Shown here one piece after another: positions 9,485-18,824 of a DNA stretch of 64,000 bases (positions are counted from its first letter, which is position 1; every line of letters begins with the position of its first letter). The DNA is taken from assembly GCF_014199985.1 (NCBI RefSeq), contig NZ_JACHOS010000011.1, positions 1-64,000 on the forward strand, written 5' to 3'. The translations under genes were made by a program, and so were the position numbers. The notes under the pieces were generated by a model that searched no databases, was not told the DNA's origin, and was given only the letters and a program-made list of their open reading frames with translations. This DNA comes from Methylorubrum rhodesianum. GTDB lineage: Bacteria; Pseudomonadota; Alphaproteobacteria; Rhizobiales; Beijerinckiaceae.

Positions 9485-10354
9485 ATGAACCTGTTCGTCT
9501 TCGGCCTCGGCTTCTCCGCCCGGCATTTCGCCGAGCGCGAACGGGCCCGCTTCGGCGCAGTGCGGGCGACGGTGACCGAGCCCGAACGGGCGAAAAGCCT
9601 CGCAGCCGAGACCGGCTTCACTGTCCGCGCCTTCGGGCCGGAAGCCGACGATCCCCGCATCGCCGAAGAGCTGGCCGATACCGATGTGCTGCTGATCTCC
9701 GCTCCGCCCGGCCGGGACGGCGACACGGTGCTCGCCCGACACCGGGAGGCGATCGCAGAGAGCAGGATCCGTTGGATCGGCTACCTCTCGACCATCGGCG
9801 TCTACGGCGATCACGGCGGTGCCTGGATCGATGAGACGACGCCGGCCGCGCCGAAAAGCGCGCGCTCGCGCGACCGCCTCGCCGTGGAAAATGCTTGGCT
9901 CGCGCTCGGGGCCGAGACCGGAAAGCCGGTACAGGTGTTTCGCCTGTCGGGGATCTACGGCCCCGGCCGCAACCCGATCGTGAAGCTGCGCGAGGGACGC
10001 ACCCAGCGCATCGTCAAGCCGGGCCAAGTGTTCAATCGCATCCACGTGGATGACATCGCCGCGACGCTCGCCGCCTCGATCGAGCGCCCGCGGCCGGGCG
10101 CGGTCTACAACGTCACCGACGACGAGCCGGCGCCGCCGCAGACGGTGACCGAGCACGCGGCGGCGCTCACCGGATTGCCGCTGCCGCCGGAGATCGATTT
10201 CGAGACCGCCGACCTCAGCCCGATGGCCCGCAGCTTCTACGGCGAGAACAAGCGGGTGCGAAACCGGCTGATCCGCGAGGAGTTGGGCGTGCGGCTTGCC
10301 TTCCCGACCTATCGCGAAGGTCTGGCCGCGCTGATCTCCGACGCCCGCGGGTGA
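9485..10354 (+). CDS. NAD(P)-binding SDR/epimerase-like protein (YeeZ-type)
   Basis: A 289-residue Rossmann protein of the extended/atypical SDR group. It opens MNLFVFGLGFSARHFAE (a G-rich nucleotide loop) and has STIGVYGDHGGAWIDE, SGIYGPGRNPI and VFNRIHVDDIAATLAAS. This is the pattern of YeeZ-like sugar-epimerase relatives. The classic YxxxK pair is not obvious (SARSRDRLAVENAW occupies that place), so catalytic competence is unclear. It starts six bases after queG and is probably co-transcribed with it. Substrate unknown. Confidence 0.82.
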   Translation: MNLFVFGLGFSARHFAERERARFGAVRATVTEPERAKSLAAETGFTVRAFGPEADDPRIAEELADTDVLLISAPPGRDGDTVLARHREAIAESRIRWIGYLSTIGVYGDHGGAWIDETTPAAPKSARSRDRLAVENAWLALGAETGKPVQVFRLSGIYGPGRNPIVKLREGRTQRIVKPGQVFNRIHVDDIAATLAASIERPRPGAVYNVTDDEPAPPQTVTEHAAALTGLPLPPEIDFETADLSPMARSFYGENKRVRNRLIREELGVRLAFPTYREGLAALISDARG

Positions 10355-10367
10355 TGGGGCTTTCGGA

Positions 10368-12332
10368 TCAGACGAACTGAACGCCGATCCCGTCAGCGGC
10401 GCGACGCGCCACCCGGCAGCGCCGGGACGGTTCGCCGTCGATATGGAGGGTGAAGGTCTCCGGCAGGTCCGCCGCCTCGATCGCCAGCTTGGCACCGCCC
10501 TCCGAGAGGTTGAGGACCGTGCAGGGCAGGCTCTGAGGCTCGCCTGCCCTTCGCCCACGCGTCGGCACGAAGGTGACGTGACCGGACAGCGCCGTTCGGT
10601 GTCGCCCCTCGCCGCGCCGTTCCTCCAGGCCGACATTCCAGGCGTCGAGGCGGCTCGCGAACTCCGCCACGCTTGCGGCGGTGGCCTGCATGTCGGTGTT
10701 GACCTGACCGGTGGTCGCGCGCTGCCGGCCACTGTCCGCCGTCGTCTGCGCGATGAAGCCCTGCACCGTGTCGACCACGGCGGCGGTGGAAGCCAGGGCC
10801 GTGCCGACGTCCCGGGAGACGGCCTGCATGGCGCCGATCTCGCCGGTGATGCGGGCGGTGGCCGAGCGCGCCTGCTCGGCGAGACTCTTCACCTCGGTGG
10901 CGACGACGGCGAAGCCGCGGCCGGCCACGCCCGCGCGGGCCGCCTCGATCGTTGCGTTGAGGGCGAGCAGGTTGATCTGCTCGGCGATGCCGGTGATGAC
11001 CTCGACCACGCCGGTCATGGCGGCGGCCGCGTCGTCGAGCTTGGTCGAGAGCGCACCGGCGGCGCTCATCCGAGCCTGGATGTCTCCGACCGCCTCGTGC
11101 GAGCGGTTCATCTGCTCGGCGATCGAGGCCGAGATCCGGTGCATTTCCTCGGACGCTCCCGCCACCGCCCGCACCCGGCCCAGCGTCTGCTCGGCCATGG
11201 CGAGGGCGCTGGCGCGCACCGCCATGCTCTGGCTGATGTCGAAGGCGTACTTGACGACCTTGAACGGGCGCCCGGCCGCGTCGAGAACCGGGTTGTAGGA
11301 GGCCTGGATCCAGACCTCGCGGCCGTTCTTGCCCACGCGCTGGTACACGGCCGAGGCGAACTGTCCCGCCCGCAGCGTCGCCCAGAACTGAGCATAGGCC
11401 GGGCTCGCGGCGTAATCGGGCGTGACGAACATCCGGTGGTGCCGGCCCTGCACCTCGGGAAGGGTGTAGCCCAGCGCATCCAGGAAATTGTCGTTGGCAT
11501 CGAGGACGGTGCCGTCCATGTCGAACTCGATGACGGCCTGCGAGCGGCGGGCCGCCTCGACCTTCCCTGCCATGTCGGCGGCGGCGCGCTTCGCCGCCGT
11601 GATGTCGGAGGCGTACTTCACGACCTTGAAGGGGCGCCCGGAGGGATCGAGGATCGGGTTGTAGGTCGCCTGAATCCAGACGTCCCGTCCGTCCTTGCCG
11701 ACACGCCGGAACTCGCCGGCCCGGTACTCGCCGCGGGCGAGAGCCTCCCAGAAGGCGCGGTACTCGGCGGACGCCGCCTCCTCCGCTCTGACGAACAGGC
11801 TGTGATGGCGTCCCTCCACCTCGTGCGCGGCGTAGCCGAGAGCGTCGAGGAAGTTGGCGTTGGCGCTGCGCACCGTCCCGTCGAGGTCGAACTGGATGAC
11901 CGCCTGCGAGCGGCCGATCGCGGCGATCTGACCGGCCGTCTCGGCGGCGGCGAGGCGCTCGGTCGTCACGTCGAGGGCGAATTTGACGATCTTCCGGACA
12001 CGGCCGGCGGCGTCGAGGACGGGGTTGTAGCTGGCCCGGATCCAGACCTTGCGCCCGTCCTTGGCGAGACGACCGTAGGCCGCCGTCTGGATTTCGCCGC
12101 GCCGCAGGCTCTGCCAGAATGCCTCGTACTCGGCGCTGTCGGCCTCCTGAGGGTCGACGAACAGCCGGTGATGCCGCCCGCGCACCTCGGCGAGCTCGTA
12201 GCCCATCAGCTTGAGGAAGTTGTCGTTCGCGTCGAGCACCGTTCCGTCGACGGCGAAGGTGATGACGGCCTGCGAGCGGTTCAGGGCGTCGAAGACGGAC
12301 GCGGCGTCGGAGCGGCGAAAGGCGGCAAGCAT
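10368..12332 (-). CDS. Cytoplasmic methyl-accepting chemotaxis protein with three PAS domains and C-terminal PilZ domain
   Basis: A 654-residue soluble chemoreceptor with no transmembrane segment. Three near-identical PAS modules of about 122 residues start at roughly 18, 140 and 262, each with SQAVI-F-DGTV, GRHH-FV and VWI-A-YNP-LD-GR. Then comes an MCP signalling domain with the hairpin core [18 protein letters not shown] (about residue 455), and finally a PilZ-like domain from about 565 ([25 protein letters not shown]). PilZ domains often bind cyclic di-GMP, but the RxxxR part is only weakly matched here. The start is ATG 12332 with GGAG about 10 bases upstream; a TTG lies two codons earlier. 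It probably senses an intracellular ligand or redox state. Confidence 0.9.
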   Translation of the reverse strand: MLAAFRRSDAASVFDALNRSQAVITFAVDGTVLDANDNFLKLMGYELAEVRGRHHRLFVDPQEADSAEYEAFWQSLRRGEIQTAAYGRLAKDGRKVWIRASYNPVLDAAGRVRKIVKFALDVTTERLAAAETAGQIAAIGRSQAVIQFDLDGTVRSANANFLDALGYAAHEVEGRHHSLFVRAEEAASAEYRAFWEALARGEYRAGEFRRVGKDGRDVWIQATYNPILDPSGRPFKVVKYASDITAAKRAAADMAGKVEAARRSQAVIEFDMDGTVLDANDNFLDALGYTLPEVQGRHHRMFVTPDYAASPAYAQFWATLRAGQFASAVYQRVGKNGREVWIQASYNPVLDAAGRPFKVVKYAFDISQSMAVRASALAMAEQTLGRVRAVAGASEEMHRISASIAEQMNRSHEAVGDIQARMSAAGALSTKLDDAAAAMTGVVEVITGIAEQINLLALNATIEAARAGVAGRGFAVVATEVKSLAEQARSATARITGEIGAMQAVSRDVGTALASTAAVVDTVQGFIAQTTADSGRQRATTGQVNTDMQATAASVAEFASRLDAWNVGLEERRGEGRHRTALSGHVTFVPTRGRRAGEPQSLPCTVLNLSEGGAKLAIEAADLPETFTLHIDGEPSRRCRVARRAADGIGVQFV

Positions 12333-12462
12333 CAGCAATCGGGCTCCGGCAGGCGCCTCAAGATGTCTCGTCCGCCTTAAGAAACCCCTGTTATGTTGCG
12401 CACGATCAATTGGTGCATTTCGCGGCCTGCCGATACCGCCGAGGGTGCTGGAGCCGTCCCGT

Positions 12463-13248
12463 TCAGATCTCCTCGCGGAGCCCCTTGCCGCGGCGCTCGA
12501 AGTAGAACGGGATCGGTCGGTAGGGCGGAAAGCCGGCTTCCGCCGCCGCCTCCAGATCGTCGAGGATCACGCGGGTGATGCGCGGCAGATCGAGCTTGCG
12601 CGCCGCGGCCAGATCGACCCAGGCCAACTCGGTGAGTTCGGCATCCGGCCCGACGATACCGGGCCGCTCGGCGGCCACCGCCCTCCGATCGACGGCGAAG
12701 AAGCGGGTATCGAAGCGCCGCACGCGCTTGGGCGGCGTGATCGCCCGTGCCACGAGATGCAGGGCTTCGAGGTCGGGCATCACCCCCTCCTCGTGGAACG
12801 CCCGCCACGCGCCTTCCGGCGCCGTTTCCGGCGGGCCGTAATCGCGGGTGCCGATGAGAAGGCCGGTCTCCTCGTAGGTCTCGCGGATCGCCGCGAGGGC
12901 GAGCGAGCGGCCGAGATGATGGGGCGCGCGGGGCAGCTTGGCGCGCAGGGCGTCGTCGGTCCGCTGCGACAGGGCGCCGGCCACCGGCATCTGCCGGTCG
13001 GACGCTTCGATCCGCCCTCCGGGGAACACGAACTTGCCACCCATGAAGGCGAGGCCGGCATGGCGCCGGCCCATCAGCACCTTCAACCGCTTCCGCGACC
13101 GGTCGAGGACGATCAGGGTCGCGGCATCGCGCGGCCGCAGGCGTGGCGGCGGGGCCGCCGCGGCGGATGGATCGCGCCCGTCCGGGTCAAGCCGATCCGA
13201 GTTCAGGAGCGCCGCCTGCCGTGCTTCCCGCGTCGCTTCCTGCGTCAC
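12463..13248 (-). CDS. Nudix hydrolase
   Basis: A 261-residue Nudix-superfamily protein. The Nudix box is seen as [14 protein letters not shown] (REtyEEtG), with an upstream [13 protein letters not shown] segment providing the glycines. A longer insert between beta strands and the length point to the NUDT7/NUDT19-like (CoA or related diphosphate) group rather than MutT, but the substrate is not determined. The start is a GTG at 13248 inside the end of the DUF983 gene (62-base overlap, same strand), so the two are probably translationally linked. A shorter start near the conserved RDAATLIVL is possible. Confidence 0.85.
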   Translation of the reverse strand: MTQEATREARQAALLNSDRLDPDGRDPSAAAAPPPRLRPRDAATLIVLDRSRKRLKVLMGRRHAGLAFMGGKFVFPGGRIEASDRQMPVAGALSQRTDDALRAKLPRAPHHLGRSLALAAIRETYEETGLLIGTRDYGPPETAPEGAWRAFHEEGVMPDLEALHLVARAITPPKRVRRFDTRFFAVDRRAVAAERPGIVGPDAELTELAWVDLAAARKLDLPRITRVILDDLEAAAEAGFPPYRPIPFYFERRGKGLREEI

Positions 13249-13690
13249 CGCCGCGTCTCTCCCCCGTGCCGGTCCCGCCGCGCGCGGGCGGCGCCTTGCC
13301 GAAGCCGTGCATGCCGAACGTGTATTGCAGGCCGATCACCGCGCCCTTGACCGGCTGAAGAAGCCCCAGCGCGAGAACGAGGGTCAGCAGCGGCCAGACG
13401 GTGAGCGAGATCCCGAGCGGCACGTCGTAGCCCATCTCGACCTCGAGCACGAGGTAGCCGACGATGTGGCCCACGAGGAAGATGACGAGATAGGGCGGCA
13501 GGTCGTCGGCCCGGTGGCCCTCCATCTCCAGGCCGCAGGACTCGCAGGCCGGCCGCACCTTGAGGAAGCGCCCGAACATGTGGCCCTCGCCGCAATGCGG
13601 GCAGCGGTTGAGGAAGCCGCGCGCCATGGCCGGGACCAGCCGCGTCCGCTCCTGGGGAGACGGCGCCGGAGGGGAGAGGTAGGTTTCCAT
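13187..13690 (-). CDS. DUF983 membrane protein with zinc-ribbon motif
   Basis: A 167-residue protein of the DUF983 family. The N-terminal half has two Cys pairs, NRCPHCGEGHMF and ACESCGLEMEG, forming a probable zinc ribbon, followed by DDLPPYLVIFLVGH and two hydrophobic segments (about residues 66-85 and 93-115) that should span the membrane. The C-terminus is a Gly/Ala-rich tail. In alphaproteobacteria this family is often next to rnr and a Nudix gene, as here (same strand, overlapping the Nudix start). Role unknown. Confidence 0.88.
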   Translation of the reverse strand: METYLSPPAPSPQERTRLVPAMARGFLNRCPHCGEGHMFGRFLKVRPACESCGLEMEGHRADDLPPYLVIFLVGHIVGYLVLEVEMGYDVPLGISLTVWPLLTLVLALGLLQPVKGAVIGLQYTFGMHGFGKAPPARGGTGTGERRGGDAGSDAGSTAGGAPELGSA

Positions 13691-13713
13691 AGCCCGACTC
13701 TAGCTCCTCCCGC

Positions 13714-16146
13714 TCAGCGGCGCGAGCCGCGGTGGCGCCGCGCCGCATCGCCCTCGGACGCCGATCCCTTGCCCGGGCGCGGCTTGCCGGGCGTGGTCTT
13801 GCCCGGTGTAGTCTTGCCCGGTGTAGTCTTGCCCGGTGTAGTCTTGCCCGGTGTAGTCTTGCCCGGTGTAGTCTTGCCCTTGGCCTTGGCGCCGGCCTTG
13901 CCCGGCCTCGCCTTGAACCCGCTCCGCTTGATCCCGCCTCCCCTCGCTCCGGTGCGGCTGCGCCCTTCCGAGAGGATCTCGAAGCGCAGCGCCCCGGCCA
14001 CCGCCGCCGCTTCCACGAGACGGACCTCGACGGTGTCGCCGAGGCGGTAGGTCTCGCCGCTGCGGTCGCCGACGAGGGCGTGCAGGGCCTCGTCGTGGCG
14101 GTAATATTCGTGGCCGATGGTGGAGACCGGCACGAAGCCGTCCGCACCGGTCTCGTCGAGCTTCACGAACAGCCCGGAGCGCGTCACCCCGGAGATCCGC
14201 CCCGAGAAGGTCGCGCCGACCCGGTCGGCGAGGTAGCCGGCGATCAGCCGGTCGATGGTCTCGCGCTCCGCCGCCATTGCCCGGCGCTCGGCCGCGGAGA
14301 TCTGCTCGGAGACCGCATCGAGCATGCCAGGCGTGATGTCACCCGGAAGACCGTCCTTGCCCAATCCGCAGGCACGGACGAGGGCGCGATGGACGATGAG
14401 ATCGGCATAGCGGCGGATAGGTGAGGTGAAGTGCGCGTAACGGCGCAGGTTCAGGCCGAAATGGCCTAAATTCTGTGCGGCATAGACCGCTTGTGCCTGC
14501 GAACGCAGCACCACCTCGTTGATGAAGGGGGCGTGCTCGCTCTCGGCCACCTGAGCGAGGATGCGGTTGAACAGGTCGGGCCGCAGCGCCCCGGCCTTCG
14601 TCATCTTGATGCCGACCGAGGCGAGCACTTCGGCGAGCGCGCGCATCTTCTCCAGGGCCGGCTCGTCGTGGACGCGGTAGATCAGCGGCGAACCCGCCTT
14701 CTCCAGGGTCTCGGCCGCCGCGACGTTGGCCTGGATCATGAACTCCTCGATCAGCCGGTGCGCCTCCAGCCGCTCCGGCACGATCACCCGGTCCACGCCC
14801 CCTTCCGCGTTGAGGAGCACCTTGCGCTCGGGCAGGTCGAGGGCGAGGGGACCGCGGGCGTCGCGGGCCCGCTTCATCGCCTCGTAGGCCGCGTAGAGAG
14901 GGCGGAGCGCCGTCTCCAGAACCGGGCCCGACTTCTCGTCCGGCCGGCCGTCGATCGCGGCTTGGGCCTGCGCGTAGGCGAGCTTGGCGTGCGAGCGCAT
15001 CAGGATGCGGTGGAAGCTGTGGCTCCGCTTCACCCCGTCGGCGCCGATGATCATGCGCACGGCGAGCGCCGGACGGTCCTCGCCCTCGCGGAGCGAACAG
15101 AGATCGTTCGAGATCCGTTCGGGCAGCATCGGTACCACCCGGTCGGGGAAGTAGACCGAGTTGCCCCGCAGAAGCGCCTCCCGGTCGAGGGCCGAGTCCG
15201 GCCGGACATAGGCCGCCACGTCCGCGATCGCGACGGTGACCACGAAGCCGCCTTCATTGGCCGGATCGGGATCGGGTTGCGCCATCACCGCGTCGTCGTG
15301 ATCCTTGGCATCGGGCGGGTCGATGGTGACGAGCGGCGCCTCGCGCCAATCCTCGCGGCCGCGCCGCGTCGCGCCCTTGGCCGCATCGGCCTCCGCGAGA
15401 ACCGCGGCGGGGAAGACGTGCGGGATGTTGTGGAGGTGCAGCGCGATCAGGCTCACCGCCTTCTCGGAGCCGAGCGTGCCGAGCCGTTCCGTCACCCGCC
15501 CGCGGGGCAGGCCGAAGCGGGTCTCGCGCTCGACCGCGACGCTGACGAGATCGCCGTCGCGCGCCTCGCCCTCCTCGCCGGCGGGGATCGCGATCTCGCG
15601 CCCCTGCGACTTCTTCTCGACGGGGAGCAGGCGCCCGCCGTCGCGCCCGGCGCGATAGACGCCGATCACTTCCGCACGGTTCTTGCCGATCACCTTGATG
15701 ACCCGGCCGGTATAGCGGCCCGGCGCCTCCGGATCGGGTGCGACGCGGATCAGCGCCCGGTCGCCGAGGCCGGGCGCCGGGCGGTTGCCCTTGCGGCCGG
15801 CACGGGGCACCTCGACGGCGATTTTCGGCGCCTCGCCCCCGCCCTCCCACTGCGCCGGGCGCGCGATCAGGTCGCCATCGCGGTCGCGCGAGACGATGTC
15901 GGCGAGAACGACGGGCGGCAGGCTGCCGCCCTTGCGGAACCCGCCGCGGTCGCGGTCGAGCGCGCCGTCGGCCTCGATCTCCTTCAGGATCGCCTTGAGA
16001 CCGATCTTGTCGGCGCCCGAGATCCCGAAGGCTTTGGCGATCTCGCGCTTGCCGACCTTTCCGGGCGTCTCGGTGATGAAGGCGAGGATCTGCTCGCGGG
16101 AGGGAAGAGCGGGGGCACCCGCCTTCGGATTGATGCGTCTGGCCAA
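13714..16146 (-). CDS. rnr: Ribonuclease R
   Basis: RNase R is a processive 3'-5' exoribonuclease that degrades structured RNA and takes part in rRNA and tmRNA quality control. Its 810 residues show a winged-helix N-terminus (about 15-75), cold-shock/OB domains, then the RNB catalytic domain with the metal-binding segment VTIDPPDAKDHDDAV (about residue 275) and ISNDLCSLREGEDRPAL. ARRYAHFTSPIRRYADL is the family signature, and an S1 domain (FSGRISGVTRSGLFVKLDE) follows. The lysine-rich tail is odd: about residues 755-785 are a run of TTPGK pentapeptides encoded by perfect 15-bp repeats. The start MARRINPKAG at 16146 is well placed. The tail length may differ between strains. Confidence 0.95.
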   Translation of the reverse strand: MARRINPKAGAPALPSREQILAFITETPGKVGKREIAKAFGISGADKIGLKAILKEIEADGALDRDRGGFRKGGSLPPVVLADIVSRDRDGDLIARPAQWEGGGEAPKIAVEVPRAGRKGNRPAPGLGDRALIRVAPDPEAPGRYTGRVIKVIGKNRAEVIGVYRAGRDGGRLLPVEKKSQGREIAIPAGEEGEARDGDLVSVAVERETRFGLPRGRVTERLGTLGSEKAVSLIALHLHNIPHVFPAAVLAEADAAKGATRRGREDWREAPLVTIDPPDAKDHDDAVMAQPDPDPANEGGFVVTVAIADVAAYVRPDSALDREALLRGNSVYFPDRVVPMLPERISNDLCSLREGEDRPALAVRMIIGADGVKRSHSFHRILMRSHAKLAYAQAQAAIDGRPDEKSGPVLETALRPLYAAYEAMKRARDARGPLALDLPERKVLLNAEGGVDRVIVPERLEAHRLIEEFMIQANVAAAETLEKAGSPLIYRVHDEPALEKMRALAEVLASVGIKMTKAGALRPDLFNRILAQVAESEHAPFINEVVLRSQAQAVYAAQNLGHFGLNLRRYAHFTSPIRRYADLIVHRALVRACGLGKDGLPGDITPGMLDAVSEQISAAERRAMAAERETIDRLIAGYLADRVGATFSGRISGVTRSGLFVKLDETGADGFVPVSTIGHEYYRHDEALHALVGDRSGETYRLGDTVEVRLVEAAAVAGALRFEILSEGRSRTGARGGGIKRSGFKARPGKAGAKAKGKTTPGKTTPGKTTPGKTTPGKTTPGKTTPGKPRPGKGSASEGDAARRHRGSRR
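13781..13879 (-). repeat. 15-bp tandem repeat inside rnr (TTPGK pentapeptide)
   Basis: Read on the plus strand, GTCTTGCCCGGTGTA is repeated five times without error from 13796 to 13870. It is flanked by an imperfect copy at 13781-13795 and a partial copy at 13871-13879. On the coding strand each unit gives Thr-Thr-Pro-Gly-Lys. The perfect identity of the units suggests recent expansion by replication slippage. The unit is a multiple of three, so copy-number change keeps the frame. Confidence 0.97.
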
Positions 16147-16303
16147 GGAGTCGGGCTCGCCGCGCCGGCCCGGACGGGCTCGACGCGCTGAAGATTCGAT
16201 GATCGGAGAGACCGTGATGGGTCCCGATGTCCGACGAAGATGGGCTCTCGCAGCGCCCAGGACAACGTTTCGGCGTCGTCCGTGAACAGCTTCGGCCCCC
16301 TGC

Positions 16304-16642
16304 TCAGCCGGTCGAGGCGGATTTCCGGATCGTTTCGACGGCCGTGTCCACGTCGAATCCTCGGCTCGTCAGATCTTCGAGGGCGAAGGGCGCCATCCGC
16401 GGCAAGGTCAGGTTCACCTGCCCCTCCTCCGGCTGAAGCTCGGGCGCCTCCGCCGCGCGGACCGCCAGGGTCCAGGCGCCGTCGATCCGCACCGCATCGG
16501 CCGGCGGCGGATCGGCGGCGAGCCCCGCCAGCTTCTCCGCCGCCGCCTGCCGGAAGGCGAGGCTCCTGCCGTCGTCGGAGACGAGCGCCGCCTTGATCAG
16601 CTCGGCCAATGCGTCCCTGACCCTGTCCACACTCGCGTTCAT
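16304..16642 (-). CDS. Hypothetical protein
   Basis: A 112-residue acidic, soluble protein from ATG 16642 (GAGGA about 11 bases upstream). It reads MNASVDRVRDALAELIKAAL, then DGRSLAFRQAAAEKLAGL, and ends RGFDVDTAVETIRKSAS. The frame is open 38 codons further upstream, but that stretch overlaps the next gene and lacks support. I do not recognise a family. It lies downstream of the FMN reductase gene on the same strand, about 60 bases away, and may share its transcript. Confidence 0.6.
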   Translation of the reverse strand: MNASVDRVRDALAELIKAALVSDDGRSLAFRQAAAEKLAGLAADPPPADAVRIDGAWTLAVRAAEAPELQPEEGQVNLTLPRMAPFALEDLTSRGFDVDTAVETIRKSASTG

Positions 16643-16704
16643 GGGCGTCCCGTCCTCAGGCTGTTCCGCGTCGAGGAGAGCAAACGGAGTGCCGCGCGCG
16701 AGGT

Positions 16705-17283
16705 TCAGTAGGGCGTACCGCCCGCCCGCTGCGCCTTCAACGCCTCGGCGTACCATGTCAGCTCGTCGAGGAATCGGCCCGCCGCCCGACCGAGCCAGTC
16801 CTCGGCCGGCTCGCCGGCCTCGCTCAGCGCCTTCTGGACGCGCGGGATCGGCAGGAGCGAGGGAATGCTCGGCGTGCCGAGTTCGGCCAGCATCGCCCGC
16901 AGCTGCATCGCCGCGCGCACGCCGCCGTATTGTCCGGCCGAGTAGCAGCAGATGGCGGAGGGCCGCCAGAAATACTCTTCGAGGAAGTGGTCGAGGGTGT
17001 TCGAGAGCGCGGGCGGGATCGAGTGGTTGTACTCGGCCGACACCACCACGAAGGCGTCCGCACCGCGAAACAGCGTCGCCAGCCGCTCCAGCGGCTCGGG
17101 CGCCTCGCCCTGGGGATACTCCTTGTACATCCGGTCGAGCAGCGGGAGCTTCAGCTCGACCGGATCGACCAGCGGGGCCGCGTGGCCGCGGGCTTCGAGC
17201 CGCGCCGTGAGGAAGCGGGCGGCGCGGATGCCAGCGCGATCCGCGCGCACGGAACCGAGGATCACGGGGATGGTGAGGGTCAT
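16705..17283 (-). CDS. NADPH-dependent FMN reductase / flavodoxin-like quinone reductase
   Basis: A 192-residue flavodoxin-fold protein. The phosphate-binding loop is GSVRADRAGIRAA right after the first strand (MTLTIPVILGSVR), and VVSAEYNHSIPPALSNTLDH is the conserved FMN-binding/active-site segment of the NADPH-dependent FMN reductase family (ChrR, YieF, SsuE relatives). It probably reduces quinones, azo dyes or free flavin; the exact substrate is not visible. The length matches the family. It is preceded by the glnA terminator. Confidence 0.88.
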   Translation of the reverse strand: MTLTIPVILGSVRADRAGIRAARFLTARLEARGHAAPLVDPVELKLPLLDRMYKEYPQGEAPEPLERLATLFRGADAFVVVSAEYNHSIPPALSNTLDHFLEEYFWRPSAICCYSAGQYGGVRAAMQLRAMLAELGTPSIPSLLPIPRVQKALSEAGEPAEDWLGRAAGRFLDELTWYAEALKAQRAGGTPY

Positions 17284-17351
17284 GGGCAGGTCTCCCGATC
17301 AGACGAGCCTACTCGCTCCGCCCCGACCGTCAGCGTCAAGCATTCCCCGAA

Positions 17352-17387
17352 TAAAAAAGGCACCGGAGCCTCGAAGGCCCCGGTGCC
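17352..17387 (-). terminator. Intrinsic terminator of glnA
   Basis: On the minus strand, GGCACCGG and CCGGTGCC arms (17359-17366 and 17380-17387) form a stem with extra pairing near the loop, followed by a run of six T (17353-17358). It lies about 28 bases past the glnA stop and before the FMN reductase start. Confidence 0.88.
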
Positions 17388-17414
17388 GGACGCAGTACGC
17401 TGCGCGAGACAATC

Positions 17415-18824
17415 TTACAGCGAGTAGTAGTTCACGAACTCGATCGGGTGCGGGGTCATCTCGTAGCGCAGCACCTCGGTCATCTTCAGCTCGATGAACG
17501 AATCGATCTGGTCGTCCGAGAACACGCCGCCGGCCTTGAGGAAGGCGCGGTCCTTGTCGAGGTTCTGCAGCGCCTCACGCAGAGAGCCACAGACGGTCGG
17601 GATCTTCTTCAGCTCGCGCGGGGGCAGGTCATAGAGATCCTTGTCCATCGCCGGGCCCGGATCGATCTTGTTGATGATGCCGTCGAGGCCGGCCATCAGC
17701 AGCGCCGAGAAGGCGAGGTAGGGGTTGGCCATCGGATCGGGGAAGCGGACCTCGACGCGCTTGGCCTTCGGGTTCGTCGTCCACGGGATACGGCAGGAGG
17801 CCGAGCGGTTGCGGGCCGAGTAGGCCAGCAGCACCGGCGCCTCGTAGCCCGGCACCAGACGCTTGTAGGAGTTGGTGGACGGGTTGGTGAAGGCGTTCAG
17901 CGCCTTGGCGTGCTTGATGATGCCGCCGATGTACCACAGGCATTCCTGGCTGAGGTCGGCGTACTTGTCGCCGGCAAACAGCGGCTTGCCGTCCTTCCAG
18001 ATCGACTGGTGCACGTGCATGCCGGAGCCGTTGTCGCCGTAGACGGGCTTCGGCATGAAGGTGGCGGACTTGCCGTAGCTCTGCGCGACGTTGTGGATGC
18101 AGTACTTGTAGATCTGCATGTGGTCGGCAAGCGTGGTGAGCTTGTCGAACTTCATGCCGAGCTCGTGCTGGGCCGAGGCCACCTCGTGGTGATGCTTCTC
18201 GACCTTCACGCCCATCGACTGCATCGCGGCCAGCATCTCGCCGCGCATGTCCTGGGCCGAATCCTGCGGCGGAACGGGGAAGTAGCCGCCCTTGGTCTGG
18301 ATGCGGTGGCCGAGGTTGCCGCCCTCGTAATCGGTGAAGCCGTTGGTCGGAAGCTCGGTGGAATCGAGCTGGAAACCGGTGTGGTAGGGGTCGGCGCCGA
18401 ACTTCACGTCGTCGAACACGAAGAACTCGGCCTCGGGACCGACGAAGATGTCGTCGCCGATGCCGGTGGAGCGAAGATACGCCTCGGCGAGCTTGGCGGT
18501 CGAGCGCGGATCGCGGGAATAGGGCTCGCCGGTCGACGGCTCCAGCACGTCGCAGACGATCGACATGGTGGAGGCGGAGAAGAACGGATCCATGCAGGCG
18601 GTCGCCGGATCCGGCATCAGCAGCATGTCGGACTCGTTGATCGCCTTCCAGCCGGCGATCGACGAGCCGTCGAACATCGTGCCGTCCTGGAAGATCTCGT
18701 CATCGACCAGGGAGACGTCGAAGGTCACGTGCTGCCACTTCCCGCGCGGGTCGGTGAAGCGGAAGTCGACGTACTTTACGTCGTTGTCCTTGATGGCCTT
18801 CAGCACATCGGCGGCCGTAGTCAT
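17415..18824 (-). CDS. glnA: Glutamine synthetase type I
   Basis: GSI condenses glutamate and ammonia with ATP. The 469 residues match the dodecameric bacterial enzyme: [20 protein letters not shown] at the N-terminus, [10 protein letters not shown] (signature I), the ATP/metal region [28 protein letters not shown], and the adenylylation site region [10 protein letters not shown], where the Tyr is modified by GlnE. ATG 18824 has GAGGAG nine bases upstream; the open frame continuing upstream is not coding. In most alphaproteobacteria glnA follows glnB directly. Here glnII and glsA lie between them. A clear terminator follows. Activity is expected to be set by PII/GlnE. Confidence 0.97.
   Translation of the reverse strand: MTTAADVLKAIKDNDVKYVDFRFTDPRGKWQHVTFDVSLVDDEIFQDGTMFDGSSIAGWKAINESDMLLMPDPATACMDPFFSASTMSIVCDVLEPSTGEPYSRDPRSTAKLAEAYLRSTGIGDDIFVGPEAEFFVFDDVKFGADPYHTGFQLDSTELPTNGFTDYEGGNLGHRIQTKGGYFPVPPQDSAQDMRGEMLAAMQSMGVKVEKHHHEVASAQHELGMKFDKLTTLADHMQIYKYCIHNVAQSYGKSATFMPKPVYGDNGSGMHVHQSIWKDGKPLFAGDKYADLSQECLWYIGGIIKHAKALNAFTNPSTNSYKRLVPGYEAPVLLAYSARNRSASCRIPWTTNPKAKRVEVRFPDPMANPYLAFSALLMAGLDGIINKIDPGPAMDKDLYDLPPRELKKIPTVCGSLREALQNLDKDRAFLKAGGVFSDDQIDSFIELKMTEVLRYEMTPHPIEFVNYYSL

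Noticed and set aside
13781..13879. CRISPR-like array
   Set aside because: The repeats are 15 bp, directly adjacent with no spacers, and in frame within rnr; no cas genes are present.
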